From the NCBI RefSeq assembly GCF_022581195.2, contig NC_061465.1, positions 3,908,501-3,972,500 of the forward strand: a stretch of 64,000 bases of DNA, in the 5' to 3' direction. Origin of the DNA: Helicoverpa zea. Lineage: Eukaryota; Arthropoda; Insecta; Lepidoptera; Noctuidae. The notes below the pieces were generated by a model. The model did no database searches and was not told where the DNA came from. It worked only from the letters and a program-made list of their open reading frames with translations. Both the position numbers and the translations under genes were made by a program. Every line of letters begins with the position of its first letter. The first letter of the stretch is position 1. Shown here piece by piece: positions 34,681 through 46,391 of this stretch.

Positions 34681-36970
34681 ATAGACCCACAGATGCAGTC
34701 TTCATATTTCTACCAAATATTAAATACCCTTTAGTGTAGGTATTACTGAATTTTCAAAAATGTCTTCGTCATAACACTTTAAGTAGGTCTTAACTAAAAT
34801 AAGTCCAACTTGTATAGTACAATATTTTTTCCCTATTTACCTATAGTATGCATACAAAGGCAAGTTCAAACTTCATACGACAAAGAAGTGACGTGAACTC
34901 AAACTGGATAGACTCAACGATGTGAAAACGAGTGCCCGTAACCAGCAATCGGTGTTAACTACTACATAATAGTATGTTTAACAATGTTCGCACTTTCCAA
35001 CCATTATCTTCTTTATCGAGAGTGTTCAAAGAGAATTTAACCAAACAGAAACGAAATTGCCGTATCTTACCCTCTGCCAATGGGAAAAAGGCTAGGCAGA
35101 TGATGACACTTTGCCAAAGATACAAAACTGCATACATAAGTAAATATGAGTGTCAACTCTATCTCTTACTTTGTCAATTTCATAGTGTGCGTGCTGAAAG
35201 ATGAGATACTTTTTCGCATAGAGTTGTCAGTTACGGCAGATGCTCGCTTATATACCTTTTCTGTTACGCTTTACCCGTATTTGTACTTTCTATAATTTAT
35301 TGAATGTAAATGTATGTTAATTTTCAACCATAACTGATGCACCTTCTTTGATGGCTGTATCTGTCCATAAGAGATGTGCGCCCATGGCGTCTCCTGTTAG
35401 TCAAATTCTCGAAGACAGTGCACGAAACTCAAACGTTGGCTATTTACTGTTCGTAACCGTGTCACGTAGCAACTATATAATAAAATAGAATCTTAAGATT
35501 ACAGCCGATTTATGGACAACGTTACAGGATTTCATAGTCTGTAATTACCTTTATTTTTAGTATATTTTCTCCTATTTTCTCTATCTTTATTATGTACCGT
35601 GGAATTTCTTACAAAACTTTTTATATTAAAAAAAAAACATTTTTTCAGACATCCGAGGTACAGCGTTATAAGATAAGTATGGAAGTCGGCTAAAATGGTA
35701 GAATTTTATACCTAGTTACATAGTTACTTCCTTCAAAAATACGAAATACTATTCTAAATAGCGCATTACCGTACTCTACCTGCACAAACATCATTCTACA
35801 AAATCCACTTCACCTACAAACAATACACTTTCTACAAAAAATAGTGGTTATCTTGAAAATGTAAGTACCATCCACTTATATAAAGGTCGTAGGATTACGC
35901 AGATTTGGTCGTAAGCTATCAATCGTATCCGATATTAACAACTGCCTACGCTCATCTTTATTTTTCCGGTGAAAAATATGGTAAAGCTTTTTGAATTTTA
36001 ATTTGACTTTTAGGCTTTTTTCTGAGTTAGTTATTGTAACCAAGTAAGTGTATAAGTTACAACTTACACATGAATATACTTGAATTATTAGAGCAAAGGT
36101 CGTGTTATACTTTGACTAAAACCTTTTTGTATGTACTAAAGTTTTAACTGTGTGTATCTGTGCTTTCGTGGTAATTTCTTTGTTTCAGTTTTGTGGACAT
36201 TTGATATTTCTTGGTAAGTAAGTAGTAAGGCACAATATCTCTAAATAACTTAGCCCTCCTTTGGTTAGCTGTAATTACTGCTCAAATTCTAATAGGATCA
36301 AAGTGGTCACTGGTATTTTTAAAAGAAATACAGACAGGTATATCGAAGTTCTTGCGTATTAACTGAACTATACGGAGCAAAGCGTAAACAGCTGTTTTCA
36401 AATTCTTTTGTCTGTTTGTTGAAAATCGGGAACGGTTGAACGGATAAAGATTTTTGACAGGATTGCTGATTCAACAATAGTGTAAGGAGATTCATAAAAA
36501 CTGCGGTTCACCTACATTGTTCACCGTTTATAAAAAATAATCCTCACATGTAATAGTAGAGTCAAAATAAAGTCTTAATTTACGATCATCAAATTATACA
36601 ACATAAAGGCAAACACTCGTAGCTTCATTGAAACGTGAAATATATCGCGTGCTGTAGATAGAAGTATATGTGTGTGTATAGGTATCACTTTGATACGAAA
36701 CATCAGAATCATATTGAAAATAATAATTGAAAATCGTACGGTTTCAAAATCCAACAATCATATTGATATTTGGGCGAAATGAGCTCTATTCCAATTGATT
36801 GAATGCTGACCGCGTAGGCTTTGTAACAATGACAGATGAAACCACAAGAATGACCGAAAGGCGCTTAATGTATGCTTATGTGAATACCCTAATCTTCTAA
36901 AGGTTTAGATTGAAGTGCCCCTTAAAGTTAATTTTCGTAAAATCTTACGGCGGGTTGTTTTCATGGCCAG
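34681..36970. other. Gene-free, nothing recognised
   Basis: A segment near 36395-36500 vaguely recalls Helitron interiors (GTCTGTTTGTTGAAAATCGG) but is too diverged to call. Confidence 0.35.
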
Positions 36971-37000
36971 TATAAAACGATCCCCGAATTTGCTTCTCAT
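36971..37000 (+). promoter_or_regulatory. Candidate TATA-type core promoter
   Basis: TATAAAA at 36971-36977 lies 28-30 nt upstream of TTCTCATAGC, a possible initiator, which is the usual spacing in arthropods. The sequence turns GC-rich soon after and an ATG follows at 37039. TATAAAA alone is common by chance in AT-rich DNA, so it is the arrangement that gives the call any weight. Confidence 0.3.
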
Positions 37001-37038
37001 AGCTGGTTTTTGTGGTGTTCGAAGTGAATTACGAGCGG

Positions 37039-37119
37039 TATGGCGGGTCTCGTTACGTTGGCAGATGTGGAACTAGCCGGGCGTGGGGTAAACAGACTGG
37101 TTGACCGACTGCCGAGCTG
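37039..37119 (+). CDS. Short ORF or first coding exon behind the TATA box
   Basis: ATG to TGA gives 26 codons beginning MAGLVTLADVELAGRGVNRL, with many G/C-ending codons in an AT-rich region. A donor-like GGG|GTAAAC at 37086/37087 could end a first exon after ...AGRG. The likely 5' UTR would be about 40 nt. No homologue was recognised and no downstream exon could be tied to it. A 93-codon minus-strand ORF overlaps (37073-37354) and is considered the weaker reading. Confidence 0.25.
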
Positions 37120-38951
37120 ACAAGTTGAACATTTTGCGGGGAACGAATACTGCCGAGTGTTTCGCACGAAATAAAATATGCTCCGAGCGCTCCACTTTAT
37201 AATAAGAATTTTCATAGTGATATTTTTTGTTCATAATTGATAAACCACACTCTTGTGCCGCGGTTTGATGAGCGTCGTTAACTCGCTTTACGCCTTTGTA
37301 ATTAGTACAAAAGAATTTCAAGTACAGTATTTTTAATGGAGGCCTATCTAACAACTTATGCTGTTTTGTTTGTTAAATGTGTTTGAAATTCTTGCATAAT
37401 GAAAACGTGGATGTTCAAAGCTGTGTTTACGAACAAAGAACTTTGGTTACGTAGCTTTGTTCGCTTATTTTCATTATTTACCTGACTGAAGGTTAATTCT
37501 CGGTGCAAACATTTTTAAATCTTCCTGTCTTGTTATTCATTTCAATCTTTTACTTTTGATATCAAAATTGTAAAGAATCTAATGGAATACTGCCGTCTGT
37601 TTATTTTAGTTTACTTTGACTGATTTATTGTAGTGTCAAAACTGACGACTACACTTTAATATGCAACAACAATTTGTGTTAACTTTCATTAGTTCTAAAC
37701 TCTCACGCACACAAGTCTACATTAACACTCACAGTTAGCACGAAATTATGTCAAATATTTATTGGTCTTAACTCAAACGCGAAGCTTAGTGAAACCCTTG
37801 AAATCTGCAACACCGTCAACCCATATAGGTACTAGGTCTACCCCGAAGTTTGACTCTCTATACTTTCTTAGTCTTATACGACTTTTAAACATGGGTTAAA
37901 TGTTCGTAATCTTTAGTCAATAACCTTTTTTTACCCCGATTATAGACTTACATGATCCTTATATTACTTATCACTCAAGTGCAAAATGTAAGAAAACCCA
38001 TCTACTCATTTAAAACAATTACCGTGGAGTTGCTTGTCCGGTTCTTTTCCATAAGACGAACTGTTACCTGTCTTTTTGGGATAAAAATCTTTGACTTATC
38101 TTTTCACCTACATACTTAAGTAGATACATATTATATCCATAATATATAGCTGTAAAGATACCTGAAACAACCTGAGTATGCTTCTCTCAACCTCAACATT
38201 ATTAAGGTTTGTCCTTGATGTTTTATTACACTCGAAGCCAATAAAACCATATCTTTGATATGAACTCGGTTTGCATGCCAAATCGGAGATGTAAAGAAAT
38301 TGTCACTCAGGTGTCGATATCTAAATATGGTTTAGCGATTTTTGTCTCATGAAGTTACAGATTGGAGAATGATGTAAGAAATAATGCTGAAATATTCTCG
38401 TACTTCTTTCTGTCAGCAGTATCACCCGCATCCAATCCTAGGAGAGCTACAAATAAGAAATAGTTTATGCCATAACAGGCATCCTCAAAAATAATCTTAC
38501 ACTTTTAAATATTTTTTCAAATCAACACAGTTATTCCCAAGATTCATAGACATTCAAGAAAACCAACAAACTTTCAAGGATTGATTTGGTCTACCTACGT
38601 TTGTTAAGTTTGTTCTATGCAAACTTTGTATTTTTATTTTGTGTTGAAAATGTGAAAAACATTTTCAGTCTCTGCTTAGAACCTTCAGCATATATAATTC
38701 TAAGTGTAAGTATCTTTTCAGAAGCCTCCCTACACTGACAGTTTTTCACCACGGCTTAAAAAAGTATATAAAGAACTCAACAAATTATTCTAATGGATGG
38801 ATCACAAGTTCTTTTACGTAATTAGTCCTTAGTTATTAGTGTAAGCCTAGCATAATTAAAGCACCCTTTTCATTTAATTTGCAGCCACAATTTATTATTT
38901 CATGGCGTGCGCTCGCTTTGTTGCAAGCAATGTTAACTTGACTCTGTCTAT
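37120..38951. other. Gene-free, nothing recognised
   Basis: Nothing recognised apart from the rejected minus-strand ORF at 37073-37354. Confidence 0.35.
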
Positions 38952-39163
38952 GTACTGGTTATAGATGTTTTATCTCACGAATGCGGGTGAGTTACACTTG
39001 TGTGTGTAATTATACGTGCGCAATGTCTTTGTATGCGTAAGCTCGGGAGCGCTCACTATTGGTCGAGTCGCACAGTCATACAAAGACATTGTGCATGTAC
39101 AAGTAACACACACAAGTAAAGCCCACACGCTTTTGTGAGATGAACCGTTTATACACAGTTAGT
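38952..39163. mobile_element. 212-bp inverted-repeat element (MITE-like)
   Basis: Arms of about 85 bp are mirrored at roughly three matches in four. Shared blocks include TATCTCAC, ACTTGTGTGTGT and the innermost CAATGTCTTTGTATG, which match around a GC-richer loop of about 40 bp. It is a non-autonomous DNA element by structure. The termini and target duplication are uncertain. Confidence 0.55.
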
Positions 39164-39328
39164 ATAATGCATATGACGCTTAATTACAATTAGAACTAAT
39201 ACATCGCGATGATAACCTGCTAATATAATAGTAAGTCTAATTATTGCCTTATTATAGGCATGTGACGTAATTTGATTGGGTGAAATCTAAGCTAATGAGC
39301 ACTAGATGATATAAATGTAAGGTACTCA

Positions 39329-39745
39329 TTCATCATCATCATCAGCCTATCGCAGTCCACTGCTGGACATAGGCCTCTCCAAGTGCACGCCACTGAGATC
39401 GATTATCAGCTTCTCGCATCCAGCTCCTGCCAGCCGTCTTGCGCAAGTCATCACTCCACCGTGCCTGAGGACGTCCTACACTACGTTTGCCGAGGCGTGG
39501 TCTCCACTCTAGAACTCGTTTACCCCAACGGTTATCGGTTCTTCGGCTAATATGGCCAGCCCACTGCCACTTCAGCTTGCTGATTCGGTGGGCTATGTCG
39601 ATGACCTTGGTTCTCTGACGGATTACCTCATTTCTGATGCGATCCCTCAGAGAAATGCCGAGCATAGCCCTTTCCATAGCCCGCTGAGCGACTTTAAACT
39701 TGTGAACCAGCCGTACCGACAGTGTCCACGTTTCGGCTCATTACT
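39329..39745 (-). pseudogene. RTE-clade LINE, C-terminal ORF remnant with (TGA)n tail
   Basis: The minus strand is open from ETWTLSVRLVHKFKVAQRAM through LRDRIRNEVIRQRTKV, ISKLKWQWAGHISRR, VGRPQARWSDDLRKTAG and the closing LGEAYVQQWTAIG, the standard C-terminus of RTE-type endonuclease-reverse transcriptases. A TGATGA-type tail follows (39329-39346). It is truncated at about residue 135 from the end, so no endonuclease or RT catalytic motifs are present. Unlike the copy at 7207 its frame is intact, which suggests a younger insertion. The plus-strand 84-codon ORF is its shadow. Confidence 0.88.
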
Positions 39746-42700
39746 AGAACTTCATTCCTTAAAACATTTTAAAAATGAACCTACATTGTACGGTCGATTT
39801 CTATAAAGCCAAATATTCTTTTCAAATGCGAGTCCCATGGCAGTAGTAACAAAAAAAGGTTAGTCGAAGCTAAAGAGGCTCTTTAAAGTCTCATGAGTTC
39901 CGCATAAAGCTCCTGTGTGGTATTACAACGGCCATTGCGATATTATGAACCTGAATGTGATTTAAATCTTTGTGAAGTAAAGTAATTATTGTGATACATA
40001 CTGGTATTGTATTCTAAAGGTGAGAGGCATCGTTTAATTATTTATAACGATAGCCAAACCATAACCAATCGTATGCTTGCCGCGCATTGGTCAAATCGGC
40101 GTTTGACAACTGAATATGTGTTGTTGTTTTAGTAAAATGGTGCAACTCATCGTAAAAAACCTTTGACCTATCAAAGGTACCTACTACATTTCAACTAACA
40201 GCCATTCCCAATAGTCTACATATTTGGTATCAGTTGATTTGCTTACTACGGATACAATTTAGATTTAGAACATAGCCCGATACAATTAATGTCAAATTCC
40301 TATCTCTAGTTAGCAAAACAATATAGACAGAGTATTGGGACCGACCGTAAGTAGTAAGCACATTCGAATCTTTTGTATTGAACCATAATAGTTAACTATA
40401 TTTGGACTTCAGCAAGTTGTATAACTTACAAAAAAAAAATGTTATCTGTGTCATGTCATTCTGTCTGCACGCCTCTACGAGTGTCGACCCTTGTCATAGA
40501 CACGCCTGTATTTATGGCCATTTGAAAATAGAATACAAATTGTTTTTGAATTTGGAAGTATCATGGGCGTTCCTAATGTAATACTTATTTTAAAAATTGG
40601 TTCTATTAAAACAAAATAAAATTAACAAGAATATTTTTGGTATTATTCCAGTTTAGTATACCCACTGCAGCCTATTTTTTCATACATTCAATTAAAAGTT
40701 AGTTCAAAATGGTCATAAGGTAAATCAAAAAAGTATCGAATGTACCATTAATGAACTCCTGACGGTAACTTAATTCCGTCCGTTAAATCTAAGCTGTCAA
40801 ACTTTTTACCGTATCCACAGTCCATTCAAAAGTTAATGAAAACCTGAATACAGCGCTATTATTTACTAATAGAAGTCGGTCATACAAAATAGCAGACGAG
40901 ACAGATAAAAAACTATGAAGCAGTTTGTGTGTTACAAAAAATCCAACACTAGTTTTTACGCAAGTAAGTTTGGAAATAAGTGGGAATGCCGGCTCGTAGT
41001 CGTAGGTGAGATCTGCGAGGGGTGAGGCGCGGGGCGGCGGCGGGGAGGACGCGGGCGCGGGGAATAATCGATACCCCCATAGAACCATAAGTAGGGTGGA
41101 CATACGGGATGGATTATAGCTTTTTTGGCCGTAAGTGGGAATTGGGTACTGTCGCCATTATCATGCGAATTTATTAGGAACATCTCTTCGATTTTTTATT
41201 CAGGATATTAGAGCTCCTAACTTTTGAATACGCCCTTCACGCCATTTTAAATTACACTCTTAAATTTAGAAGGAATATTAAACTCATTATATTCATATCA
41301 TTTGAAATCACGATATTATTTAAAAGGTTAGTACTCCCCGGGACGGCTTTGCTTCCTTTTACAAAGTTTTGCGCTTGAAATGTTATTATAAGAAAGATTA
41401 ATTAATTCAACATTGCTTAACTTGAAGTAAAGAATATTGTTCCAAATTAAATATACACTCGGATTCTGAAATCCATTCTTTCGTATTAAAAATGTATTGT
41501 TTGGAAGGACTTTAATTTGATGCTTAACAACATCAACAAAATGGGGCTCAAAATAATTAAAATGTAAATGTAATTCATAATAATTTGTAAATCAAGCGAG
41601 TAAACTGTCAACAAAAAAGTTGTTAACAACGATCAATAGGAATTAAAAGCTGCTTCATTTGTTATAATTTGTCAAGTAGTAGATAAGTCAGCAGTATAAA
41701 TTGAAATACACATAGCGACTTAAGTCTTAACGTCTTCACTCGAATCGGATTAAGTTCCCAAATTGTGGGCACCCGAGCTCCCATAACAAAAACGTTTCTA
41801 AATAGTTCGTCGATAGTGTCCCCACATCTAAGTGTCGGCTATGTGCACCATAGATGCAGCGAGTTCACTGACACAACCATGGGGGCATGATTCCGCACCG
41901 TGTGTCTAATCGTCAATATTGATCCTCCCAAGATTAAATTTTATCAAGGGTCAGAAGATAATGTGTTTTTAAACACTGGGGACGGAAGTTAGAAAGTTGA
42001 CGAGATTACCAAGTGGCTGCGAAGTAAAAATCTGAATAAATTCAGTGAAATATTGTTTTTGAGATAACAACGTTTGGTTTATTTGTTTCAGTGACTTTTT
42101 ATTGCCTGTGTTTATATTGTTCAATCTCTAAACTGATGCGTTTTGCTTTTACCGCAATAACAAAAACTTGTATAGGTACCATACTTATCTCAATTTCTCT
42201 AGTAAAGTTGTAATTCCACTTTACCTAAAGTTAAGCTAAAACCCCAAACATAAAAAGCTCAACTTTGTTTACAACCCATTCAATCTCGCTAGCTCCATTG
42301 ACAGGCCACTTTTTCACTACATTCATAATCCACAGATTAAATAAAATAGGCGTGCTTAAAAGTCTCGGTTCCCAATCCCGGCAAAGGCACCGCGCTATTC
42401 TGCCAAGTACTTTTCTTTAGTCTTGATTAGTATCGTTTCGCGGGCAGCCGCCATAAGATTTATTTACAATGTTCATTATTGCAAAGTTTTCGTCGAGATA
42501 TTGTTGTTGTGGAGTTCTTTAGACAAAGGTCAGAGGGCCTAATCACAGTTCGTTACGTTTTAGCGTAGGAGTTTAAATATTTTACAACGTAGGCCGGTGT
42601 CATGACTGGCTTATTGAGCGAGATAATTCTGTTGAAGTATTTCATATTATATCTACCGTTATTTAACCATTTCATTATTTAATATGTCCAGAAGTTTTTT

Positions 42701-43050
42701 TAGATTATTCTAAAACTGACCGTGAAACCACTAATTTTCACTCTACATATTTTGAAATATTAATAACATCTCTTATTCCATTGGTATATTTGGCGATTTA
42801 TCACTTATGGAAACAATACATCCCGAGAACAGGTCATGCAATTATAACTAGTGTATCCGCCGTATACAAGGCAATTGATAGAATGTGACAATAGCCAGCC
42901 AATGGGCTAACGACGTGATCGCTCTAGCATTCCGATATGTTGGCCCTCAACGATATGCGAACATATGAACCCGTGCCAAATGGTCACAAGAGACATGCTC
43001 CTATCATGACGAAAAGATACCTGTGAAAATGTGTCTTAACACATGTTGTA
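39746..43050. other. Gene-free, with a GC-rich patch at 40980-41070
   Basis: The patch (GGCGCGGGGCGGCGGCGGGG) carries, on the minus strand, a pyrimidine-rich run ending CCCCTCGCAG that resembles a splice acceptor. A 104-codon frame overlaps it. A plus-strand CAA|GTAAGT lies at 40962-40970. These conflicting signals do not make a model. Confidence 0.3.
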
Positions 43051-43498
43051 CTAGCCGTTTCCCCGCGGTTTCACCCGCATCTTGTGGGAATTACTGACCT
43101 TACCAGGATAAAATAGCCTATGTACCTATTTTACTTGCAGATAATGTATTTAGCTTTCTAATGTTGAAATAATGTTCTAAATACAGTTAGACATCATTCT
43201 TTAACTCTTAATAGCGGCTCTCAAACTTATTATATTAGATTATTGATTTTTCTTTTTTTTTCCTTTATAACTCTTATATGTATATAACAATAGTTAGGCA
43301 ATCGATAGTTTGTATAATGTATCTGTGAAGGCTTGTAATTAGCAATCTGACTATGTAGTTTAAGTTAAAATACGATAATGTTATTAGTCTGTAAGCCTTC
43401 TCTAAGAACAATAAAAAAAAAAAAATTGTTCCAGTAATTTTTGAGCTTATCCATTACAAACCAACTTACATTTGTCCTCTTTCTAATATAAGTACAGA
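43051..43498 (-). mobile_element. Helitron-like element split by an A-tailed insertion
   Basis: The CTAG terminus (43051-43054) with CCGCGGTTTCACCCGC and the opposite terminus (complement TCTGTACTTATATTAGAAAG, ending at 43498) belong to one minus-strand copy. About 225 bp of unrelated sequence (43205-43428) interrupts it between ATTCTTTAA and TCCAGTAATTTTTGAGC. Confidence 0.6.
43205..43428 (+). mobile_element. Probable short retroposon insertion with AATAAA and poly(A)
   Basis: The inserted segment ends AACAATAAAAAAAAAAAAA, a polyadenylation signal merging into a poly(A) tail. It interrupts a Helitron-like copy, so it is mobile or retroposed. It could be the 3' end of a LINE, a SINE or a processed transcript. 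The family was not recognised. Confidence 0.45.
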
Positions 43499-43697
43499 CT
43501 AGGCTAGCGACTTGACAATATTGGTTGAATAATTTTAATAAAAATTATGCAAATGAAAAATTATGCTAGTTGAAATAAGAAAGATACCTATCTATCGCTG
43601 AACACAGACGTTTCAGTCACTCTCTGAAGTTATTACAGAAAGTGAAACAAAACAAGACACGATTCTGATAGAAATTAATTTCAAGAGTCATAAGAAT

Positions 43698-44228
43698 CTA
43701 CGTCATTGTCGTAAAACTCGAGCCAGAGACAACCTTAGGCGTTTTGTTCATGGAAACTGAGTTGACACCTTTTAACCTTTCGTCGTCGTCAAATTGCGTG
43801 TAAAGTAACGTTCTATATAATTCGACTATTGATCTGACAATTGTACTGACGGAGCTCGGTTTTATAAGGGCTAAATACCCGAGGGGAAGTTTGTCTATAG
43901 TCTCGATAACTTCTACGCCTTGCTGTAACAACAAACCAATAACAAAGACTGGCGAATATTGTGGAAGTGCGTGGGAACGCTGGCGTCATGACAAACCTTT
44001 GCGTGTTGGCGTATTGGCCACGAAAATTGGAGCTAATATTTGTAATGCGAGTTTGGTAGCCAGTTTAAATTGTTCATGATTTACGTATAGTTTTACATTG
44101 AGTTTATGCTGGTTATTTTTACAATAAATAATATATGCGGTTTCGTCAACACTTATAAAATAATGTAACTTTACCGGCTGAAAAAAATGTTTTCCTCTCA
44201 TCCCTCGCAACGAATGGCGTAGTAACAA
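43698..44228 (-). pseudogene. Possible exon or decayed gene, two open stretches split by one TGA
   Basis: In one minus-strand frame, 80 codons (44228-43989) and then 94 codons (43985-43701) are open, separated only by a TGA at 43986-43988 and closed by TAG at 43698. The distal part (IETIDKLPLGYLALIKPSSV, FDDDERLKGVNSVSMN) has a balanced, protein-like composition. A good acceptor, a T-rich run ending GTTACAG, lies at 43924-43923, so a terminal exon starting QGVEVIETIDK is one reading and a single-stop pseudogene another. No domain was recognised. Chance remains possible in one of six frames. Confidence 0.25.
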
Positions 44229-44513
44229 GTAAATTACTAGAGATAGTTAAACATGAATTTATATATAAAATTACATTAAAATCAAGTGATTTAATCATTA
44301 GACGCCGCTATAATTTAAGTAGGTGTTTAATTACTAGTGTTAATCAAATGTCACGTATTGAAAAGCAATTGACCGAATTAGCTTTGCGATCAGCTAATGA
44401 CAGGTTCGTAAAACATGGCTCGGCTTTAGAATTATTTAATTAAGACGTAATTATATGTGTAGCTGGTATGTAAAGGTTACTATTTACATTAAAACAGATA
44501 TAGTCAAAAGGAA

Positions 44514-44908
44514 GTGTGTCAAGTCGTGGTGGCCTAGTGGGTAAAAAACCAACCTCTCAAGTATGAGGGCGCGGGTTCGATCCCTGGTCAGGCAAGTACC
44601 AATGCAACTTTTCTAAGTTTGTATGTACTTTCTAAGTATATCTTAGAGACACCATTGACTGTGTTTCGGATGGCACGTTAAACTGTAGGTCCCGGCTGTC
44701 ATTGAACATCCTTGGCAGTCGTTACGGGTAGTCAGAAGCCAGTAAGTCTGACACCAGTCTAACCAAGGGGTATCGGGTTGCCTGGGTAACTGGGTTGAGG
44801 AGGTCAGATAGGCAGTCGCTTCTTGTAAAGCACTGGTACTCAGCTGAATCCGGTTAGACTGGAAGCCGACCCCAACATGATTGGGAAAAAGGCTCGGAAG
44901 ATAGATAG
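44514..44908 (+). mobile_element. tRNA-derived SINE, complete copy
   Basis: The A box TGGCCTAGTGGG is at 44530-44541 and the B box GGTTCGATCCC at 44574-44584. The body matches the complement of 30176-30555 throughout, and the tail is GGAAGATAGATAG. The flanking duplications ATAGTCAAAAGGAA (44500-44513 and 44909-44922) are exact over 14 bp. It is the inverted partner of the 30-kb copy. Confidence 0.85.
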
Positions 44909-45005
44909 ATAGTCAAAAGGAAACATTTGTTTGTACCCGAAACTACTCAACGGATTTGAAAAGTTCTGTCACTAGTAGAAAGCAGACAGGAACATAAGCG
45001 ATAGG

Positions 45006-45230
45006 CGTCGTCCTAATTGGCAGCGATCGCACGATGGCGCGATGCGTTTTTCATCTCACGATCTCACTATCTCACTTGCGAGGTTCAAATAGGACACTCT
45101 AATGAAATCTGTATGTTTGAACTCATCGAACGACGAGAACGCATCGTGTCATCGTACAATCGCTGTCAATTAGGACGACGTCTTAGATGAAAAACGCATC
45201 GCGCCATCGCGCGATCGCTGCCAATTAGCC
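45006..45230. mobile_element. Inverted-repeat element with an extra third arm
   Basis: The left arm CGTCGTCCTAATTGGCAGCG (continuing for 40 nt) is mirrored at 45141-45180 with five mismatches, all transitions. Directly after this comes a second mirrored arm, 45185-45230, matching 45011-45056 with one mismatch. The arms contain GATGGCGCGATGCG and related palindromic CG-rich tracts. It sits inside Helitron-like sequence. Confidence 0.6.
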
Positions 45231-45308
45231 GCTGCCGACGCCATACTTTGTCCGGGTACGGGAAGAAGGTCCACCAGGACGCGGGTGAAACCGTGTGAAA
45301 CAGTTAGT

Positions 45309-46190
45309 AACTACTTACCTACTTAAAAAATAATAGATACACGTGTAAGTTACCTACCTCTCAAAATAAAAGGATAGGCACGAAGCGGGCGTTAGAAATA
45401 ATATTATTAAGTTCTAGAAAAATCCTTTTCTCTATCTTTAATCAGGTAACAGCTATAAAATATTGCGTATTGCCATAAAAATTAAACTTTCTTTGTTAAA
45501 GATTAAGTAAAAAGGCCTAGAAGGCTAGATACTTATCGTACCTAGAATATCATTAGTATATTGTAGTTTCGGGGCAACGAACAGACGACAGAACAGTTAG
45601 AACTTTGCCCTTACTATACCGTTTCTGTACAAGGTTGTCTGACACGCAGGCCACAGATATCATTAACGTTATGCTTCTCATTAAATATTATTGTAAGTGT
45701 TTCATTAATATAAAACTGTAGAACAGTTTAAGTTTGGAGATTAAAATAATTAATATTTTATCACGATGTATTAATCGAACAAGGCGGCTTCAAGCTTGAT
45801 TAAACCTACGTATGATTATTTCGCAATATTCTAGCTATCAGAAGTAAGTATTGCTTCCTACATATGAATTTCACATCACTTGTATGGGGCTAATGTCAAA
45901 TTTTATTCTCTAGTAATCAAATCTACAGATAGATTAAATTTTGGAAAGGACCGTAACGCAGCTTCAAGACTATCGGATAGCTTGTTTCAACCTACGTAAG
46001 TACATGTGTAGGGTGTGCACCCTTAGTACGAGAGTCGAGACACAAACAGCTTTGTTCCCGGCTTGATATCCATTTATTGGTTAAGAAACATTTTTCAGCC
46101 CTTTTTTAACTTCAAGGGTATTATTTTGTATAAACTTTTATTTTGGTCATAACTGTGAGACTTAAGTAATTCATGTGCACAACAATCACA
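45309..46190. other. Gene-free, nothing recognised
   Basis: AT-rich, no recognisable elements. Confidence 0.4.
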
Positions 46191-46379
46191 TTAAAATAAT
46201 TCCTTTGACAGTCTATCTCTCCACGGTCTATATGAAATAGCCTCACCTAACTTCCCGAATATATTCGCACAGAAATTGTTAGAACCAAAACCGCAAGTAG
46301 GCGAAGTCGGTATATGCAAATTAATTGCAATATTAGTATTCTTTACATTGCTAGTTATGCACAAACCAGCTATTAGCAT
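46191..46379 (-). CDS. Possible small secreted peptide or terminal exon, 62 codons
   Basis: An ATG at 46379-46377 opens MLIAGLCITSNVKNTNIAIN and runs to TAA. It contains two cysteines in SPTCGFGSNNFCANIFGKLG and a charged end RPWRDRLSKELF. The frame is open upstream for another 21 codons without an ATG. A T-rich stretch ending CTAATAG (46371-46370) could be an acceptor for a terminal exon. The hydrophobic start is a weak signal peptide. Codon variety looks coding-like but no family was recognised and no partner exons were found. Confidence 0.22.
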   Translation of the reverse strand: MLIAGLCITSNVKNTNIAINLHIPTSPTCGFGSNNFCANIFGKLGEAISYRPWRDRLSKELF

Positions 46380-46391
46380 AAGAATAGGCAA

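Larger units (their letters stand above)
44490..45308 (+). mobile_element. Composite: Helitron-like element containing a SINE and an inverted-repeat element
   Basis: Helitron-like sequence (GGAAACATTTGTTTGTACCC; then AGGCGT at 45003-45008 resuming as CATACTTTGTCCGGGTACGGG; ending GACGCGGGTGAAACCGTGTG, AGTTAG) is split twice: near its 5' end by the SINE at 44514-44908, and in the middle by inverted repeats at 45006-45230. The terminal CTAG has decayed to TTAG. Confidence 0.55.

Noticed and set aside
40789..41183. Proline-rich minus-strand ORFs of 75 and 104 codons
   Set aside because: Two frames are open at once across a GC-rich tract, which points to composition. Splice signals conflict between strands.
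44530..44584. A and B boxes resembling a tRNA gene (also 30494-30548)
   Set aside because: Both are heads of a long SINE with a shared 300-nt body, tail and target duplications. They do not fold as a complete tRNA.
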